Of a stretch of DNA of 64,000 nt, positions 1-8,390 are shown piece after piece. The first letter of the stretch is position 1; each line of letters begins with the position of its first letter. The stretch lies in the NCBI RefSeq assembly GCF_001425385.1, contig NZ_LMQO01000005.1, positions 112,094 to 176,093 of the forward strand, written 5' to 3'. The notes below the pieces were generated by a model that was not told the origin of the DNA, did not search any database, and was given only the letters and a program-made list of their open reading frames with translations. Source of the stretch: Sphingomonas sp. Leaf407. Its GTDB lineage: Bacteria; Pseudomonadota; Alphaproteobacteria; Sphingomonadales; Sphingomonadaceae. Both the position numbers and the translations under genes were made by a program.

Positions 1-20
1 GGGGAGCGGGCCGGCACCGC

Positions 21-42
21 AAAACGCGCATCGGCGCGTTTT
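21..42. terminator. Bidirectional hairpin terminator
   Basis: A perfect 9-bp stem (AAAACGCGC / GCGCGTTTT) closes a 4-nt loop. A-tract and T-tract flank it, so it can work in both directions. It lies just beyond the stop codon of the minus-strand gene at 54-845 and probably ends the lysC transcript. Confidence 0.75.
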
Positions 43-53
43 CAAACAAGCGC

Positions 54-845
54 TCAGCCGTCCGGTGTACGCCGGATGTGGCGGCCACGCTCGACGGCGA
101 TATTGTCAAACAGCGCATGGACCGTCGCATAACCGCCTTGTGCGTCGCGCGGAGCCCACTCGGGCGCGTTGCCGCCGTGGAAAGTGCTGAAGAGGAACAG
201 GCTGATCCGGGCGCGGGGCACGTCGCTGCCGCGCAGCCGGATCGCCTCCTGCTGCTCGACCAGCCGGCCGTCGACGAACAATTCGACCAGCCCGTTCGCC
301 GCCGTCGCCGGATCGTTGAGCCGGACGTGGAGCGACACCGCCTGCCAGCGACCCGGCGTAAAGTCGCCCGGCGCGACGACGACGCCATGGTCGCCATATT
401 GGTCGCGCTGGTCCTGATGATAGCTGTAGAGTTCGGCGCGCCCCTTCGCGCGCCACATCACCCGTGCGCTCCAGCCGTCGGGCCGGATCGGATTGCCCCC
501 CGCGACCGGCCGTTCGGGGCCGAGGCCGTGGAGCTTGCCGCCCTCGACGAACGGAAAGTCCGGATCGAACCGCACGTCGTATGACAGGGTATAGTCCGTT
601 CCGGCTTCCCCCAGCGGGATGCTGTGGACGATCCGCTCGCTGCCCATTGCCCCGCCAACATAGGCGGCACGCAACGCATCACCACCGCCGACGCCGGCCC
701 CGGTGGCGATCGAAAGATGCGGATCGCGCAGCAACCGTCGCGCCACCGCTCCCCCGCCCTGCTCGAACCGCTCGTCCAGCACCGGCCGCTCGGCCGGTGC
801 CGCCGCGAGCAGCGCGGCGAACGCGAGAAGCGGCCGCAGGATCAA
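54..845 (-). CDS. Secreted polysaccharide-lyase-like protein (PL14-type jelly roll)
   Basis: The 263-residue product starts with a hydrophobic signal peptide (about residues 1-18, ending near AAAPA) and is probably exported. The rest looks like a beta-jelly-roll of the kind found in polysaccharide lyase family 14 and related proteins: GGKLHGLGP near residue 100, a W-rich middle (GWSARVMWR), and FLFSTFHGGN near residue 220, all typical of the family's sheet strands. The substrate cannot be told from sequence. The start codon is TTG and overlaps the lysC stop codon (TTGA), so translation is likely coupled to lysC. The pairing with lysC has no obvious functional logic. No strong ribosome-binding site precedes the TTG. 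Confidence 0.6.
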   Translation of the reverse strand: MILRPLLAFAALLAAAPAERPVLDERFEQGGGAVARRLLRDPHLSIATGAGVGGGDALRAAYVGGAMGSERIVHSIPLGEAGTDYTLSYDVRFDPDFPFVEGGKLHGLGPERPVAGGNPIRPDGWSARVMWRAKGRAELYSYHQDQRDQYGDHGVVVAPGDFTPGRWQAVSLHVRLNDPATAANGLVELFVDGRLVEQQEAIRLRGSDVPRARISLFLFSTFHGGNAPEWAPRDAQGGYATVHALFDNIAVERGRHIRRTPDG

Positions 846-2086
846 TCCGCGTCGAGCCCGTAGGCGGTATGGAGGACGCGCACCGCCAGTTCGGTATAAT
901 CCTCCTCGATCAGCACGCTGACCTTGATCTCCGAGGTGGTGATCGCCTGGATGTTGATGCCGCGCTCGCCCAGCGTGGTGAACATCGTCGAGGCGACGCC
1001 GGCATGGCTGCGCATGCCCACGCCCACGACCGAGATCTTGGCGACCCGCGTGTCGTGCAGCACCTTGCCATAACCGATGTCGCCGCTCGCCTTGTCCAGC
1101 GTGTCGAGCGCGCGGGCCAGTTCGGCGGCGGGCACCGTGAAGGTCACGTCGGTCGATCCCGCCGAATGGGCGATGTTCTGGACGATCATGTCGACGTTGA
1201 TGCCGGCATCGGCCAGCGGCGCGAAGATCGATGCGACCGCGCCGGGCCGGTCGGGGACCGCCACCAGCGTGATCTTCGCCTCGTTCTTGTCGTGGGCGAT
1301 ACCGGTGATGAGCTGCCGTTCCATGTCCGTCACTTCCTCTTCGCCGACGATCAGCGTTCCACGATACCCGTCCTCGTCGCGGCTGTCGTCGAACGACGAC
1401 AGCACGCGCACGCGGACCTTTTCCTTCATCGCCAGCCCGACCGAGCGGGTCTGGAGTACCTTGGCGCCGACCGACGCCAGTTCGAGCATTTCCTCATACG
1501 TCACCCGCGCCAGCTTGCGCGCGCGCGGCACGATGCGCGGGTCGGTGGTATAGACGCCGTCGACGTCGGTGTAGATGTCGCAGCGGTCGGCCTGCATCGC
1601 CGCCGCCATCGCCACCGCCGACGTGTCCGATCCGCCGCGCCCGAGCGTGGTGATCCGGCCCGCCTCGCTCACGCCCTGGAAACCCGGGATCACCGCGACC
1701 TCGCCCGCCGACAGGCTTTGGTCGAGCGCGGTGGTGTCGACCGATTCGATCCGCGCGGTCGCATGCGCGTCCGACGTGCCGATCGGCAACTGCCAGCCGA
1801 GCCACGAGCGCGCCGGCACGCCGATCGCCTGCAGCGCGATGGCGAGCAGCCCGCTCGTCACCTGTTCACCCGACGAGACGACCGCGTCATATTCGCGCGG
1901 GTCGTACAGCGGCGACGCCTCGCGGCAGAAGCCGACCAGCCGGTCGGTCTCGCCCGCCATCGCCGACACGACCACCGCGACCTCGTTGCCGGCCTCGACC
2001 TCGCGCTTCACCCGGGCGGCGACGTTGCGAATACGTTCGATCCCCGCCATCGAGGTGCCACCGAACTTCATCACGATCCGCGCCAT
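842..2086 (-). CDS. lysC: Aspartate kinase
   Basis: This enzyme phosphorylates L-aspartate, the first step toward lysine (and diaminopimelate), threonine and methionine. The N-terminus MARIVMKFGGTSMAG carries the kinase signature KFGGTS at residues 7-12, and GRGGSDTSAVA lies in the amino-acid kinase domain. The last 150 or so residues hold two ACT domains (for example DRPGAVASIFAPLADAGINV), which normally give allosteric feedback inhibition. The ATG at 2086 gives 414 residues, the usual family length. An open frame runs on to 2194 but adds non-conserved sequence. It is divergent from ubiG, with only 54 bp between the two starts, so the promoters must be compact or overlapping. Confidence 0.95.
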   Translation of the reverse strand: MARIVMKFGGTSMAGIERIRNVAARVKREVEAGNEVAVVVSAMAGETDRLVGFCREASPLYDPREYDAVVSSGEQVTSGLLAIALQAIGVPARSWLGWQLPIGTSDAHATARIESVDTTALDQSLSAGEVAVIPGFQGVSEAGRITTLGRGGSDTSAVAMAAAMQADRCDIYTDVDGVYTTDPRIVPRARKLARVTYEEMLELASVGAKVLQTRSVGLAMKEKVRVRVLSSFDDSRDEDGYRGTLIVGEEEVTDMERQLITGIAHDKNEAKITLVAVPDRPGAVASIFAPLADAGINVDMIVQNIAHSAGSTDVTFTVPAAELARALDTLDKASGDIGYGKVLHDTRVAKISVVGVGMRSHAGVASTMFTTLGERGINIQAITTSEIKVSVLIEEDYTELAVRVLHTAYGLDAD

Positions 2087-2140
2087 GCGTGTCTGCCATT
2101 CATCCTTGGGGGGAATGGCGGCGGCTGATAGGAGGTGCCC

Positions 2141-2908
2141 ATGACGAACGCAAGCAACGCAATCTTTGACGCGCCTAAAGCCGTTCCCGCGCAATCAAGC
2201 GTCGTGGCACGCGAAGCGACCCATTTCGGCGCGATGGCGGCGCAGTGGTGGGACCCGAAGGGCAGCTCGGCGATGCTCCACCGGCTGAACCCGGTCCGCC
2301 TCGGCTTCGTCCGCGCGGCGGTCGACGCGCATTGGGCGGGCGACGGCGCGGGCTTCACCCCGCTTGCCGGCCGGAGCGCGCTCGACGTCGGCTGCGGTGC
2401 GGGGCTGCTCGCCGAACCGCTCGCCCGGCTGGGCGCGACCGTTACCGGAGTCGATGCCGCGCCCGAGAATATCGGCGCGGCGGCGGCGCATGCGGCCGCG
2501 ATGGGGCTGCCGATCGAATATCTGGCAGGCGGCGTCGAGGCGATCGCCGGGCGTACCTTCGATCTCGTTACCTCGCTGGAGGTGATCGAACATGTCGCCG
2601 ATCCCGCCGCCTTCGTGGCGGGACTGGCCGAGGCGATTGCGCCGGGCGGGTTGCTCGTCGTCTCCACGCCCAACCGCACCGCGTTGTCGCGGCTCGCGAT
2701 GATTACGCTGGCCGAAGGGGTGGGGATGATTCCGCGCGGCACCCACGACTGGCAACGCTTCCTCACCCCCGACGAACTGACCGCGCATCTGCGCGAGGCC
2801 GGGCTGACCGTCTCGCCGCCCGCCGGCCTCGCCTTCTCGCCGACGCGCGGCTTCACCCTGTCCGACAACACCGCGCTCGACTATTTCCTCACCGCGACGC
2901 GGGACTGA
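2141..2908 (+). CDS. ubiG: Ubiquinone biosynthesis O-methyltransferase
   Basis: SAM-dependent methyltransferase that carries out both O-methylations of the ubiquinone ring. The 255-residue product has the SAM motif LDVGCGAGLL (about residues 83-92), a second acidic loop at VTGVDAAPENI, and the UbiG-typical VTSLEVIEHV and STPNRT motifs. The family N-terminal signature HFGAMAAQWWDPKG is present near residue 30. The ATG at 2141 has an AGGAGG ribosome-binding site at 2130-2135; the in-frame GTG at 2135 lies inside that site and is rejected. Confidence 0.95.
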   Translation: MTNASNAIFDAPKAVPAQSSVVAREATHFGAMAAQWWDPKGSSAMLHRLNPVRLGFVRAAVDAHWAGDGAGFTPLAGRSALDVGCGAGLLAEPLARLGATVTGVDAAPENIGAAAAHAAAMGLPIEYLAGGVEAIAGRTFDLVTSLEVIEHVADPAAFVAGLAEAIAPGGLLVVSTPNRTALSRLAMITLAEGVGMIPRGTHDWQRFLTPDELTAHLREAGLTVSPPAGLAFSPTRGFTLSDNTALDYFLTATRD

Positions 2909-2927
2909 CCTATCCCGATCGAAACGG

Positions 2928-2957
2928 ACGTCACCCCAGCGCAGGCTGGGATGACGT
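2928..2957. repeat. REP-like palindrome
   Basis: Imperfect palindrome ACGTCAcCCCAGC...GCTGGGaTGACGT in the gap between the convergent ubiG and the secreted-protein gene. Its outer arms match the TCGTCATTCCCGC-type REP units at 37.2 kb and 57.9 kb, so it is probably a diverged member of that family. It may also act as a transcription terminator. Confidence 0.55.
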
Positions 2958-2987
2958 TTGCGGGTCGGCTGGATCAGCCCATGACAC

Positions 2988-3533
2988 TCACTTCCGGTCG
3001 AGGTTGATGATGAACAGCGGACCGAATTCGAACGTCTGCTTGCCCGTCGCCAGTTGCAGCGAGGCCGACAGCTCGCCTGCCGCATAATCGCGGTCGGCCT
3101 TGCCCGCCACCTGCAGGAATTCGAACTGGTCGCCGACCTCGACCGGCTGGCCGAACAGGCCGGTATAGGGAGCCTTGGCCAACTGCACCGAGGCATTGGC
3201 GATCCGCGCCTTGGTGCCCGCCGCCATGCCGGTCGCCCGCGCATGGAAGGCAAGGACGAGTCGGTCGCCCTTGTTCACCGGCTGGGTCGTGGAGGAGGAC
3301 AGCGAGATTTTCCACGGGTCCTTGTCGGCGGCGGGAATCACGACCCGCATCGCCTTGCCCCCGTCGACGCCCTTCACCCGCACCACCGGCGGCGGACTGC
3401 CAAGACCATAGACGCTCAGGCTGGCGGGCAATGGCGCGTTGATGACCTTTGCGGCGAAATCGTCGGCGCTCTGTGCCACCACCGGCACGGCGACCATCGC
3501 GGCCACGACGGCCACGGCTTGCAGGTATCGCAT
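2988..3533 (-). CDS. Secreted carbohydrate-binding-like protein
   Basis: A 181-residue protein with a clear signal peptide (about residues 1-21, cleavage after VVAQS). The mature part is beta-rich. Segments such as GGKAMRVVIP, GDRLVLAFHARAT and KQTFEFGPLFIINL resemble the galactose-binding-like modules found attached to sphingomonad glycoside hydrolases. Here the module stands alone. No catalytic motif is visible. A palindrome typical of FCD-type GntR regulators lies just upstream (3557-3567), which suggests substrate-dependent control. Function is inferred only from this resemblance; it could be another secreted beta-sandwich protein. Confidence 0.5.
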   Translation of the reverse strand: MRYLQAVAVVAAMVAVPVVAQSADDFAAKVINAPLPASLSVYGLGSPPPVVRVKGVDGGKAMRVVIPAADKDPWKISLSSSTTQPVNKGDRLVLAFHARATGMAAGTKARIANASVQLAKAPYTGLFGQPVEVGDQFEFLQVAGKADRDYAAGELSASLQLATGKQTFEFGPLFIINLDRK

Positions 3534-3556
3534 AGTCCCCTCCCAAGGATATTTGT

Positions 3557-3567
3557 TTGTCTGACAA
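3557..3567 (-). promoter_or_regulatory. Candidate GntR/FCD-family operator
   Basis: TTGTCTGACAA is a perfect 5-1-5 palindrome that fits TNGTNNNACNA, the site form bound by many FadR-subfamily (FCD) GntR regulators. A second AGACAA half lies at 3572-3577. The site is 24 bp upstream of the start of the secreted protein gene at 3533, a position suited to repression. A GntR/FCD regulator is encoded at 28622-29308, but nothing links it to this site. Confidence 0.45.
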
Positions 3568-3638
3568 GGCTAGACAACAGCATGGCCTGAAATCAAGCGA
3601 TGGATTGTGCGTGGCGTCTCACCCGATAGGATGACGAC

Positions 3639-4055
3639 ATGACCGATCCGCTCGACCGATTCGTGGAAGCGCAGCGCGCGACCTGGGACCAGGCACTGGC
3701 CGAACTGGTCGAGGGCGAAAAGCGCGGCCACTGGATGTGGTTCGTCCTGCCGCAACTGCGCGGGCTGGGCTTCAGCACCATGGCGCAGCGCTATGGCATC
3801 GCCGACGTGGAGGAGGCGAAGGCGTATCTCGCGCATCCCGTCCTCGGCCCGCGACTAAGGCAAGCGGCGCAGGCGCTGCTGGCGCACGACGGCCGCGACA
3901 TCGACCGTATCCTCGGCGAGGTCGACGCGATGAAGCTACGCTCGTCGATGACGTTGTTCGAGGCGGTGGCCGGGGACGACACGCCGTTCGGCGACGTCCT
4001 CGATACCTTTTATGACGGCGAACGCGACGAACAGACGCTGGAGATGCTGCGGTAG
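3639..4055 (+). CDS. DUF1810 family protein
   Basis: The 138-residue product matches the DUF1810 family throughout: LDRFVEAQ at the start, GHWMWFVLPQLRGLG near residue 30, HPVLGPRL near 68, and DAMKLRSSMTLFE near 98. The family is widespread in bacteria, of about this length, with no established biochemical role. It is probably a cytoplasmic alpha-helical protein. No signal peptide or membrane segment is seen. It stands alone between two minus-strand genes. Confidence 0.85.
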   Translation: MTDPLDRFVEAQRATWDQALAELVEGEKRGHWMWFVLPQLRGLGFSTMAQRYGIADVEEAKAYLAHPVLGPRLRQAAQALLAHDGRDIDRILGEVDAMKLRSSMTLFEAVAGDDTPFGDVLDTFYDGERDEQTLEMLR

Positions 4056-4083
4056 CCGACCGCCAGCGCCCGGCGACGCGGGA

Positions 4084-5277
4084 TCAGCGCGGCGCGGTGA
4101 GTTTCAGCAACCGACCCTGCGATCCTTGCGCGCCGTCCTCGATCACCCAGATCGCGCCGTCCGGCCCCTGTTCGACGTCGCGGATGCGGGCGCCCATGTC
4201 CCACTGATCGCCCTTGGTCGCGCTGGTGCCGTTCATGTCGACGCGAATCAGCGCCTTGCTCGACAGCCCACCGATGAACAGGTCGCCGCGCCACTGGGGA
4301 AACATCGCGCCCGAATAGACGATCAGGCCACCCGGCGAGATCACCGGGTTCCAGCTCACCTTGGGCGCTTCCAGATCGGGGCGGGTCGCATGGCGCGGGA
4401 TCGGCCGGCCATCGTAATGATCGCCGTCCGACACCAGCGGATAGCCATAGTTCTTGCCCGCGACGATCAGGTTGACCTCGTCGCCGCCCTTCGGCCCCAT
4501 TTCCTGTTCCCACAGATTGCCCTGCGCGTCGAACGCCAGCCCCAGCAGGTTGCGGTGGCCATACGACCACACCGCCGGATGGAAGCCGCGCGCGGTGAGG
4601 CCGGGGTCGCCCGCCGGCTTGCCGTCCAGCGTCAGGCGCAGCACCTTGCCCAGCGTCGCCTTGGGGTCCTGCGCCGGATCGAACTTCTGCCGCTCGCCAT
4701 TGGTGAAGAACAGATGCTGGCCATCGGGCGCAAACGCGATCCGCCCCGAATAATGGCCATCGCCGCTGACGAACGGCGTGGCGCGGAACAGCGCCTCGAT
4801 CTCGCCCAGCCGCATCTCGCCGCCATTGCCACCCTCGGCCGCGCGCAGCCGCCCGCGTGCCAGCACCACGCCCTTGCCGCCGTCGCCCGCGGTCGAATAG
4901 CTGAAATACACCCGGCCGCTGGTTGCGAAGTCGGGTGCCGGCACCACGTCCATCAACCCGCCCTGCCCCGCCGAATCGACCGGAATCGTCGCCACCACCT
5001 GTCGCTGCCGGCCATCGGCGCTCAGCAGCAGCATCTGTCCGGCCTTTTCGGTCACGAGGATGCGGCCGTCGGGCAGGAATGCCAGTGCCCATGGCGATTC
5101 GAGATCGGCGACGGGCTGAACCACGAACGGCTTGCCTGCCTGCGTCGGGGCCGGGGCGGGCACGGTCGTCGCGGCGGGGGCGGGGCTGGCCGGCCCCGGC
5201 TGCGCCTCCAGTTCGCCGCCGGAATTACAGGCCGCGAGCAACGCGATGGCGGGAATCAGCGAACGGAACGGAGACAT
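4084..5277 (-). CDS. PQQ-dependent sugar dehydrogenase lipoprotein
   Basis: A 397-residue member of the soluble aldose sugar dehydrogenase (YliI/GdhB-type) beta-propeller family. These oxidise sugars in the periplasm with PQQ as cofactor. The N-terminus has a lipobox ending at Cys17 (LLAAC), so it is probably a lipoprotein. Family motifs include ESPWALAFLPDGRILVTEK, the Gly-rich blades, GRIAFAPDGQHLFFTNGER, LGKVLRL, WSYGHRN and WEQEMGPKGGDEVN. A Pro/Ala-rich linker follows the lipobox. No PQQ biosynthesis genes are in the window, so the cofactor source is unknown. Confidence 0.88.
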   Translation of the reverse strand: MSPFRSLIPAIALLAACNSGGELEAQPGPASPAPAATTVPAPAPTQAGKPFVVQPVADLESPWALAFLPDGRILVTEKAGQMLLLSADGRQRQVVATIPVDSAGQGGLMDVVPAPDFATSGRVYFSYSTAGDGGKGVVLARGRLRAAEGGNGGEMRLGEIEALFRATPFVSGDGHYSGRIAFAPDGQHLFFTNGERQKFDPAQDPKATLGKVLRLTLDGKPAGDPGLTARGFHPAVWSYGHRNLLGLAFDAQGNLWEQEMGPKGGDEVNLIVAGKNYGYPLVSDGDHYDGRPIPRHATRPDLEAPKVSWNPVISPGGLIVYSGAMFPQWRGDLFIGGLSSKALIRVDMNGTSATKGDQWDMGARIRDVEQGPDGAIWVIEDGAQGSQGRLLKLTAPR

Positions 5278-5351
5278 TGGCGGCCCTCATGCGACGGTAT
5301 CGACAGGATAACCGGCCAACGCACGGGGTTGCGGCATGCTCCCGTTCCCTC

Positions 5352-5380
5352 TTGCCGGGACATGCGATTTTACCTATATG
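5352..5380 (+). promoter_or_regulatory. Candidate sigma-70 promoter of the rimP-rpsO operon
   Basis: A TTGCCG element at 5352-5357 and a CTATAT element at 5374-5379 are separated by 16 nt, close to the alphaproteobacterial housekeeping promoter pattern. It lies about 90 bp upstream of the rimP start and faces the operon. Read by eye only. Confidence 0.4.
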
Positions 5381-5465
5381 CCGGTTGCTTCCTCGACATC
5401 GTCAACGTGCCGGGGCCGGTTCCATCAGGGACCGGCAGCGAAGCGACGTAACCTGTGGAGACGGC

Positions 5466-6026
5466 ATGGCGAATATCGCCGAACTGACGCGACTGATCGA
5501 ACCGGAGGCGAAGGCGTTGGGCTTCGCCCTCGTGCGCATCAAGATGTTCGGCGGCAAGTCCGACCCGACGCTGCAGGTGATGGCCGAGCGGCCCGACACC
5601 CGCCAGCTCACGATCGACGATTGCGCCGAACTCTCGCGCCGCATCTCGGACCTGATGGACGAGAACGACCCGATCGAGGAAGCGTACCGGCTGGAGGTAT
5701 CGTCGCCCGGCATCGACCGCCCGCTGACGCGCCTCGCCGATTTCGACGACTGGAAGGGATTCGAGGCGCGTGTGACGCTCGACGCGCCGATCGACAGTCG
5801 CAAGCAATTGACCGGCATCCTGATCGGCACCGAGGGCGATCATGTCACGATCGACGTGCGCAAGCACAAGGCAATGACCGTGTCCTTCGCCGCGATCATC
5901 GATGCCAAGCTCGTCATCACCGACGCGCTGCTGAAGGCGACGGCCCCGCTCTCTGTCGACGGTGCCGAGGAATATGAAGACGAACCGGCCGACGACGATG
6001 CGGCCGATCAAGAAGGACTGAACTGA
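5466..6026 (+). CDS. rimP: Ribosome maturation factor RimP
   Basis: RimP assists maturation of the 30S ribosomal subunit. The 186-residue product has the family N-terminal domain (IEPEAKALGFALVRIKMFGG), the signature YRLEVSSPGIDRPL near residue 75, and a C-terminal SH3-like part (DHVTIDVRKHKAMTVSFAAI). It ends in an acidic tail rich in Asp and Glu. The ATG at 5466 is chosen because the family starts there; the frame is open far upstream in GC-rich DNA. It is the first gene of the operon and is followed by nusA after 1 nt. Confidence 0.93.
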   Translation: MANIAELTRLIEPEAKALGFALVRIKMFGGKSDPTLQVMAERPDTRQLTIDDCAELSRRISDLMDENDPIEEAYRLEVSSPGIDRPLTRLADFDDWKGFEARVTLDAPIDSRKQLTGILIGTEGDHVTIDVRKHKAMTVSFAAIIDAKLVITDALLKATAPLSVDGAEEYEDEPADDDAADQEGLN

Positions 6027-6027
6027 C

Positions 6028-7650
6028 ATGGCCACCGCCGTCACCGCCAATCGCGCGGAACTGATCGCGATCGCGAATTCGGTCGCTTCCGAAAAGATGA
6101 TCGACAAGGGCATCGTGATCGAGGCGATGGAGGACGCGATCCAGCGCGCCGCCAAGACCCGCTACGGTTCCGAGAACGACATCCGCGCCAAGCTTGACGC
6201 GACGACCGGCGACCTGCGCCTGTGGCGCGTGCTCGAAGTCGTCGAGCTGGTCGACGATCACTTCAAGCAGATCGGCGTCGCCGACGCACAGAAGCTGCAA
6301 AAGGGTGCCGTGCTCGGCGACTATATCGTCGATCCGCTGCCCCCGATCGAATTCGGCCGCATCCAGGCGCAGGCATCGAAGCAGGTCATCCTGCAAAAGG
6401 TCCGCGACGCCGAGCGCGAACGCCAGTTCGAGGAGTTCAAGGACCGCCAGAGCGAGATCATCACCGGCGTCGTCAAGCGTGTCGAATTCGGCCACGTCGT
6501 CGTCGATCTCGGCCGTGCCGAAGGCGTCATTCGCCGCGACCAGCAGATTCCGCGCGAAGCGGTCCGCGTCGGCGACCGGGTCCGTTCGCTGATCCTGAAC
6601 GTGCGCCGCGAGAATCGCGGGCCGCAAATCTTCCTGTCCCGCGCGCACCCCGACTTCATGAAGAAGCTGTTCGCGCAGGAAGTCCCCGAAATCTACGACG
6701 GTATCATCGAGATCAAGGCCGCTGCCCGCGACCCCGGCTCGCGCGCCAAGATCGGCGTCATCAGCCACGACGGCTCGATCGATCCGGTCGGCGCCTGCGT
6801 CGGCATGAAGGGCAGCCGCGTGCAGGCCGTCGTGCAGGAGATGCAGGGCGAGAAGATCGACATCATCCCGTGGTCGCCCGATACCGCGACGTTCGTCGTC
6901 AACGCGCTTCAGCCGGCCAACGTCGCGCGCGTGGTGCTCGACGAGGAAGAGGACCGGATCGAGGTCGTCGTCCCCGACGATCAACTCAGCCTCGCCATCG
7001 GCCGTCGCGGCCAGAACGTGCGCCTCGCCAGCCAGTTGACCGGCAAGGCGATCGACATTCTGACCGAAGCCGATGCGTCGGAGAAGCGCCAGAAGGAATT
7101 CATCGAACGCTCGGGCATGTTCGAGCGCGAACTGGACGTCGACGAGACGCTGGCACAGCTTTTGGTCGCCGAAGGCTTCGGCGAGCTGGAAGAAGTCGCC
7201 TATGTCGAGATCGAGGAACTGGCCGGCATTGAGGGCTTCGACGAGGATCTCGCGCAGGAGCTGCAAAGCCGGGCGCAGGAAGCGATCGAACGCCGCGAAC
7301 AGGCCGCCCGCGAGGAGCGCACCACCCTCGGCGTCGAGGACGATCTGGCCGAACTGCCGTATCTGACCGAAGCGATGCTGGTCACGCTCGGCAAGGCGGG
7401 CATCAAGACGCTCGACGACCTCGCCGATCTCGCGACCGACGAACTGGTCGAGAAGAAGAAGGCCGAACCGCGCCGTCGCGGTGACGACGCGCCGAAGCGC
7501 GAGGCGCCGAAGGGCGGCATCCTCGCCGAATATGGCCTGAGCGACGAACAGGGCAACGAGATCATCATGGCCGCACGTGCGCATTGGTTCGCCGATGACG
7601 CCGCCCCGGCCGAGACTTCGGAGGACGCAGTTGCGGACTCCGAACAATGA
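6028..7650 (+). CDS. nusA: Transcription elongation/termination factor NusA
   Basis: NusA binds RNA polymerase and modulates pausing, termination and antitermination. The 540-residue product shows the N-terminal polymerase-binding domain (residues 1-130), an S1 domain starting at GVVKRVEFGHVVVDLG near 145, two KH domains (GVISHDGSIDPVGACVGMKGSRV and LSLAIGRRGQNVRLASQLTG), and a C-terminal acidic part with helix-hairpin-helix repeats (AELPYLTEAMLVTLGKAG). Its last codons overlap the next gene, which starts at TTG 7631, so the two are probably translationally coupled. Confidence 0.97.
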   Translation: MATAVTANRAELIAIANSVASEKMIDKGIVIEAMEDAIQRAAKTRYGSENDIRAKLDATTGDLRLWRVLEVVELVDDHFKQIGVADAQKLQKGAVLGDYIVDPLPPIEFGRIQAQASKQVILQKVRDAERERQFEEFKDRQSEIITGVVKRVEFGHVVVDLGRAEGVIRRDQQIPREAVRVGDRVRSLILNVRRENRGPQIFLSRAHPDFMKKLFAQEVPEIYDGIIEIKAAARDPGSRAKIGVISHDGSIDPVGACVGMKGSRVQAVVQEMQGEKIDIIPWSPDTATFVVNALQPANVARVVLDEEEDRIEVVVPDDQLSLAIGRRGQNVRLASQLTGKAIDILTEADASEKRQKEFIERSGMFERELDVDETLAQLLVAEGFGELEEVAYVEIEELAGIEGFDEDLAQELQSRAQEAIERREQAAREERTTLGVEDDLAELPYLTEAMLVTLGKAGIKTLDDLADLATDELVEKKKAEPRRRGDDAPKREAPKGGILAEYGLSDEQGNEIIMAARAHWFADDAAPAETSEDAVADSEQ

Positions 7651-8386
7651 TACCGCGCGGCTGACCGAAGGCCCCGAGCGTAGCTGTATCCTGTCGCGTG
7701 AGCATGGTTCGCGCGACGGGCTGGTGCGGCTCGCCCTGTCGCCCGACGGCGATGTGCTGCCCGATGTGCGTGCCAAGGCTCCCGGCCGTGGCGCGTGGAT
7801 CGGCGTGGATCGCAAGACGCTGGAAACCGCGATCGCCAAGGGGCGGTTGCGGGGCGCGCTGGCGCGGGCGTTCAAGGGCGCGGCGCTGACGATTCCCGAC
7901 GACCTGCCTGAACGGATCGAAGAGGCGCTGCGGCGCCACGCGCTCGACCGGCTGGGGCTGGAGGCCAAGTCCGGCTTCGTCGTGGTCGGCGGCACTGCGA
8001 TCGACAAGGCGGCGCGCCAGGGCAAGCTCCATGCGCTGTACCATGCGTCCGATGCTGCCGCCGATGGTGCTGGCAAACTGGCGCAGGCATGGCGTGTCGG
8101 CACCGACGACGAAGGTTCTGGTCGCAGGGGATTGGCATTGCCGGTCACGCGCACCATATTGTCGTTGGCGCTTGGGCGCGAAAATGTGGTACATGTCGGC
8201 CTGACCGACGCACGGGCGGCACAGCGAGCCAATGACGCGCTGTCCCGCTGGCTGCACTTTATCGGACCCGAACCTATCCCTACGCCTTGCGAAAGCGTTT
8301 CGCAGGGCGCATCGACGGCGCAATCTGCCGGCATTTCGGATGCCGGCCATATTGGCCTCGACCAATTGAAGCAGGAACCTGAGTAA
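7631..8386 (+). CDS. YlxR (DUF448) protein fused to an L7Ae-like domain
   Basis: RNA-binding protein of the nusA-infB operon. The N-terminal half is the DUF448/YlxR domain (GPERSCILSRE, then LVRLALSPDGDVLPD and GRGAWIG). From about residue 105 a second domain resembles the L7Ae/L30e fold of YlxQ (LDRLGLEAKSGFVVVGG, later REN/VVHVGLTDA), so the product looks like a natural YlxR-YlxQ fusion. The end of the frame is a low-complexity tail. Start choice: TTG at 7631 has GGAGGA 6-10 nt upstream and fits the conserved N-terminus; ATG at 7577 would lie deep inside nusA. The gene overlaps nusA by 20 nt. Its exact molecular role is not established. Confidence 0.85.
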   Translation: MRTPNNDTARLTEGPERSCILSREHGSRDGLVRLALSPDGDVLPDVRAKAPGRGAWIGVDRKTLETAIAKGRLRGALARAFKGAALTIPDDLPERIEEALRRHALDRLGLEAKSGFVVVGGTAIDKAARQGKLHALYHASDAAADGAGKLAQAWRVGTDDEGSGRRGLALPVTRTILSLALGRENVVHVGLTDARAAQRANDALSRWLHFIGPEPIPTPCESVSQGASTAQSAGISDAGHIGLDQLKQEPE

Positions 8387-8390
8387 CCGG

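Noticed and set aside
464..2128. 554-codon plus-strand frame opposite lysC
   Set aside because: Shadow of aspartate kinase; no conserved motif.
5917..8334. 805-codon open frame on the minus strand opposite rimP/nusA/ylxR
   Set aside because: Long antisense frames are expected in GC-rich DNA with strong third-position bias. The plus strand has conserved NusA and YlxR domains, and the antisense product has no recognisable domain.
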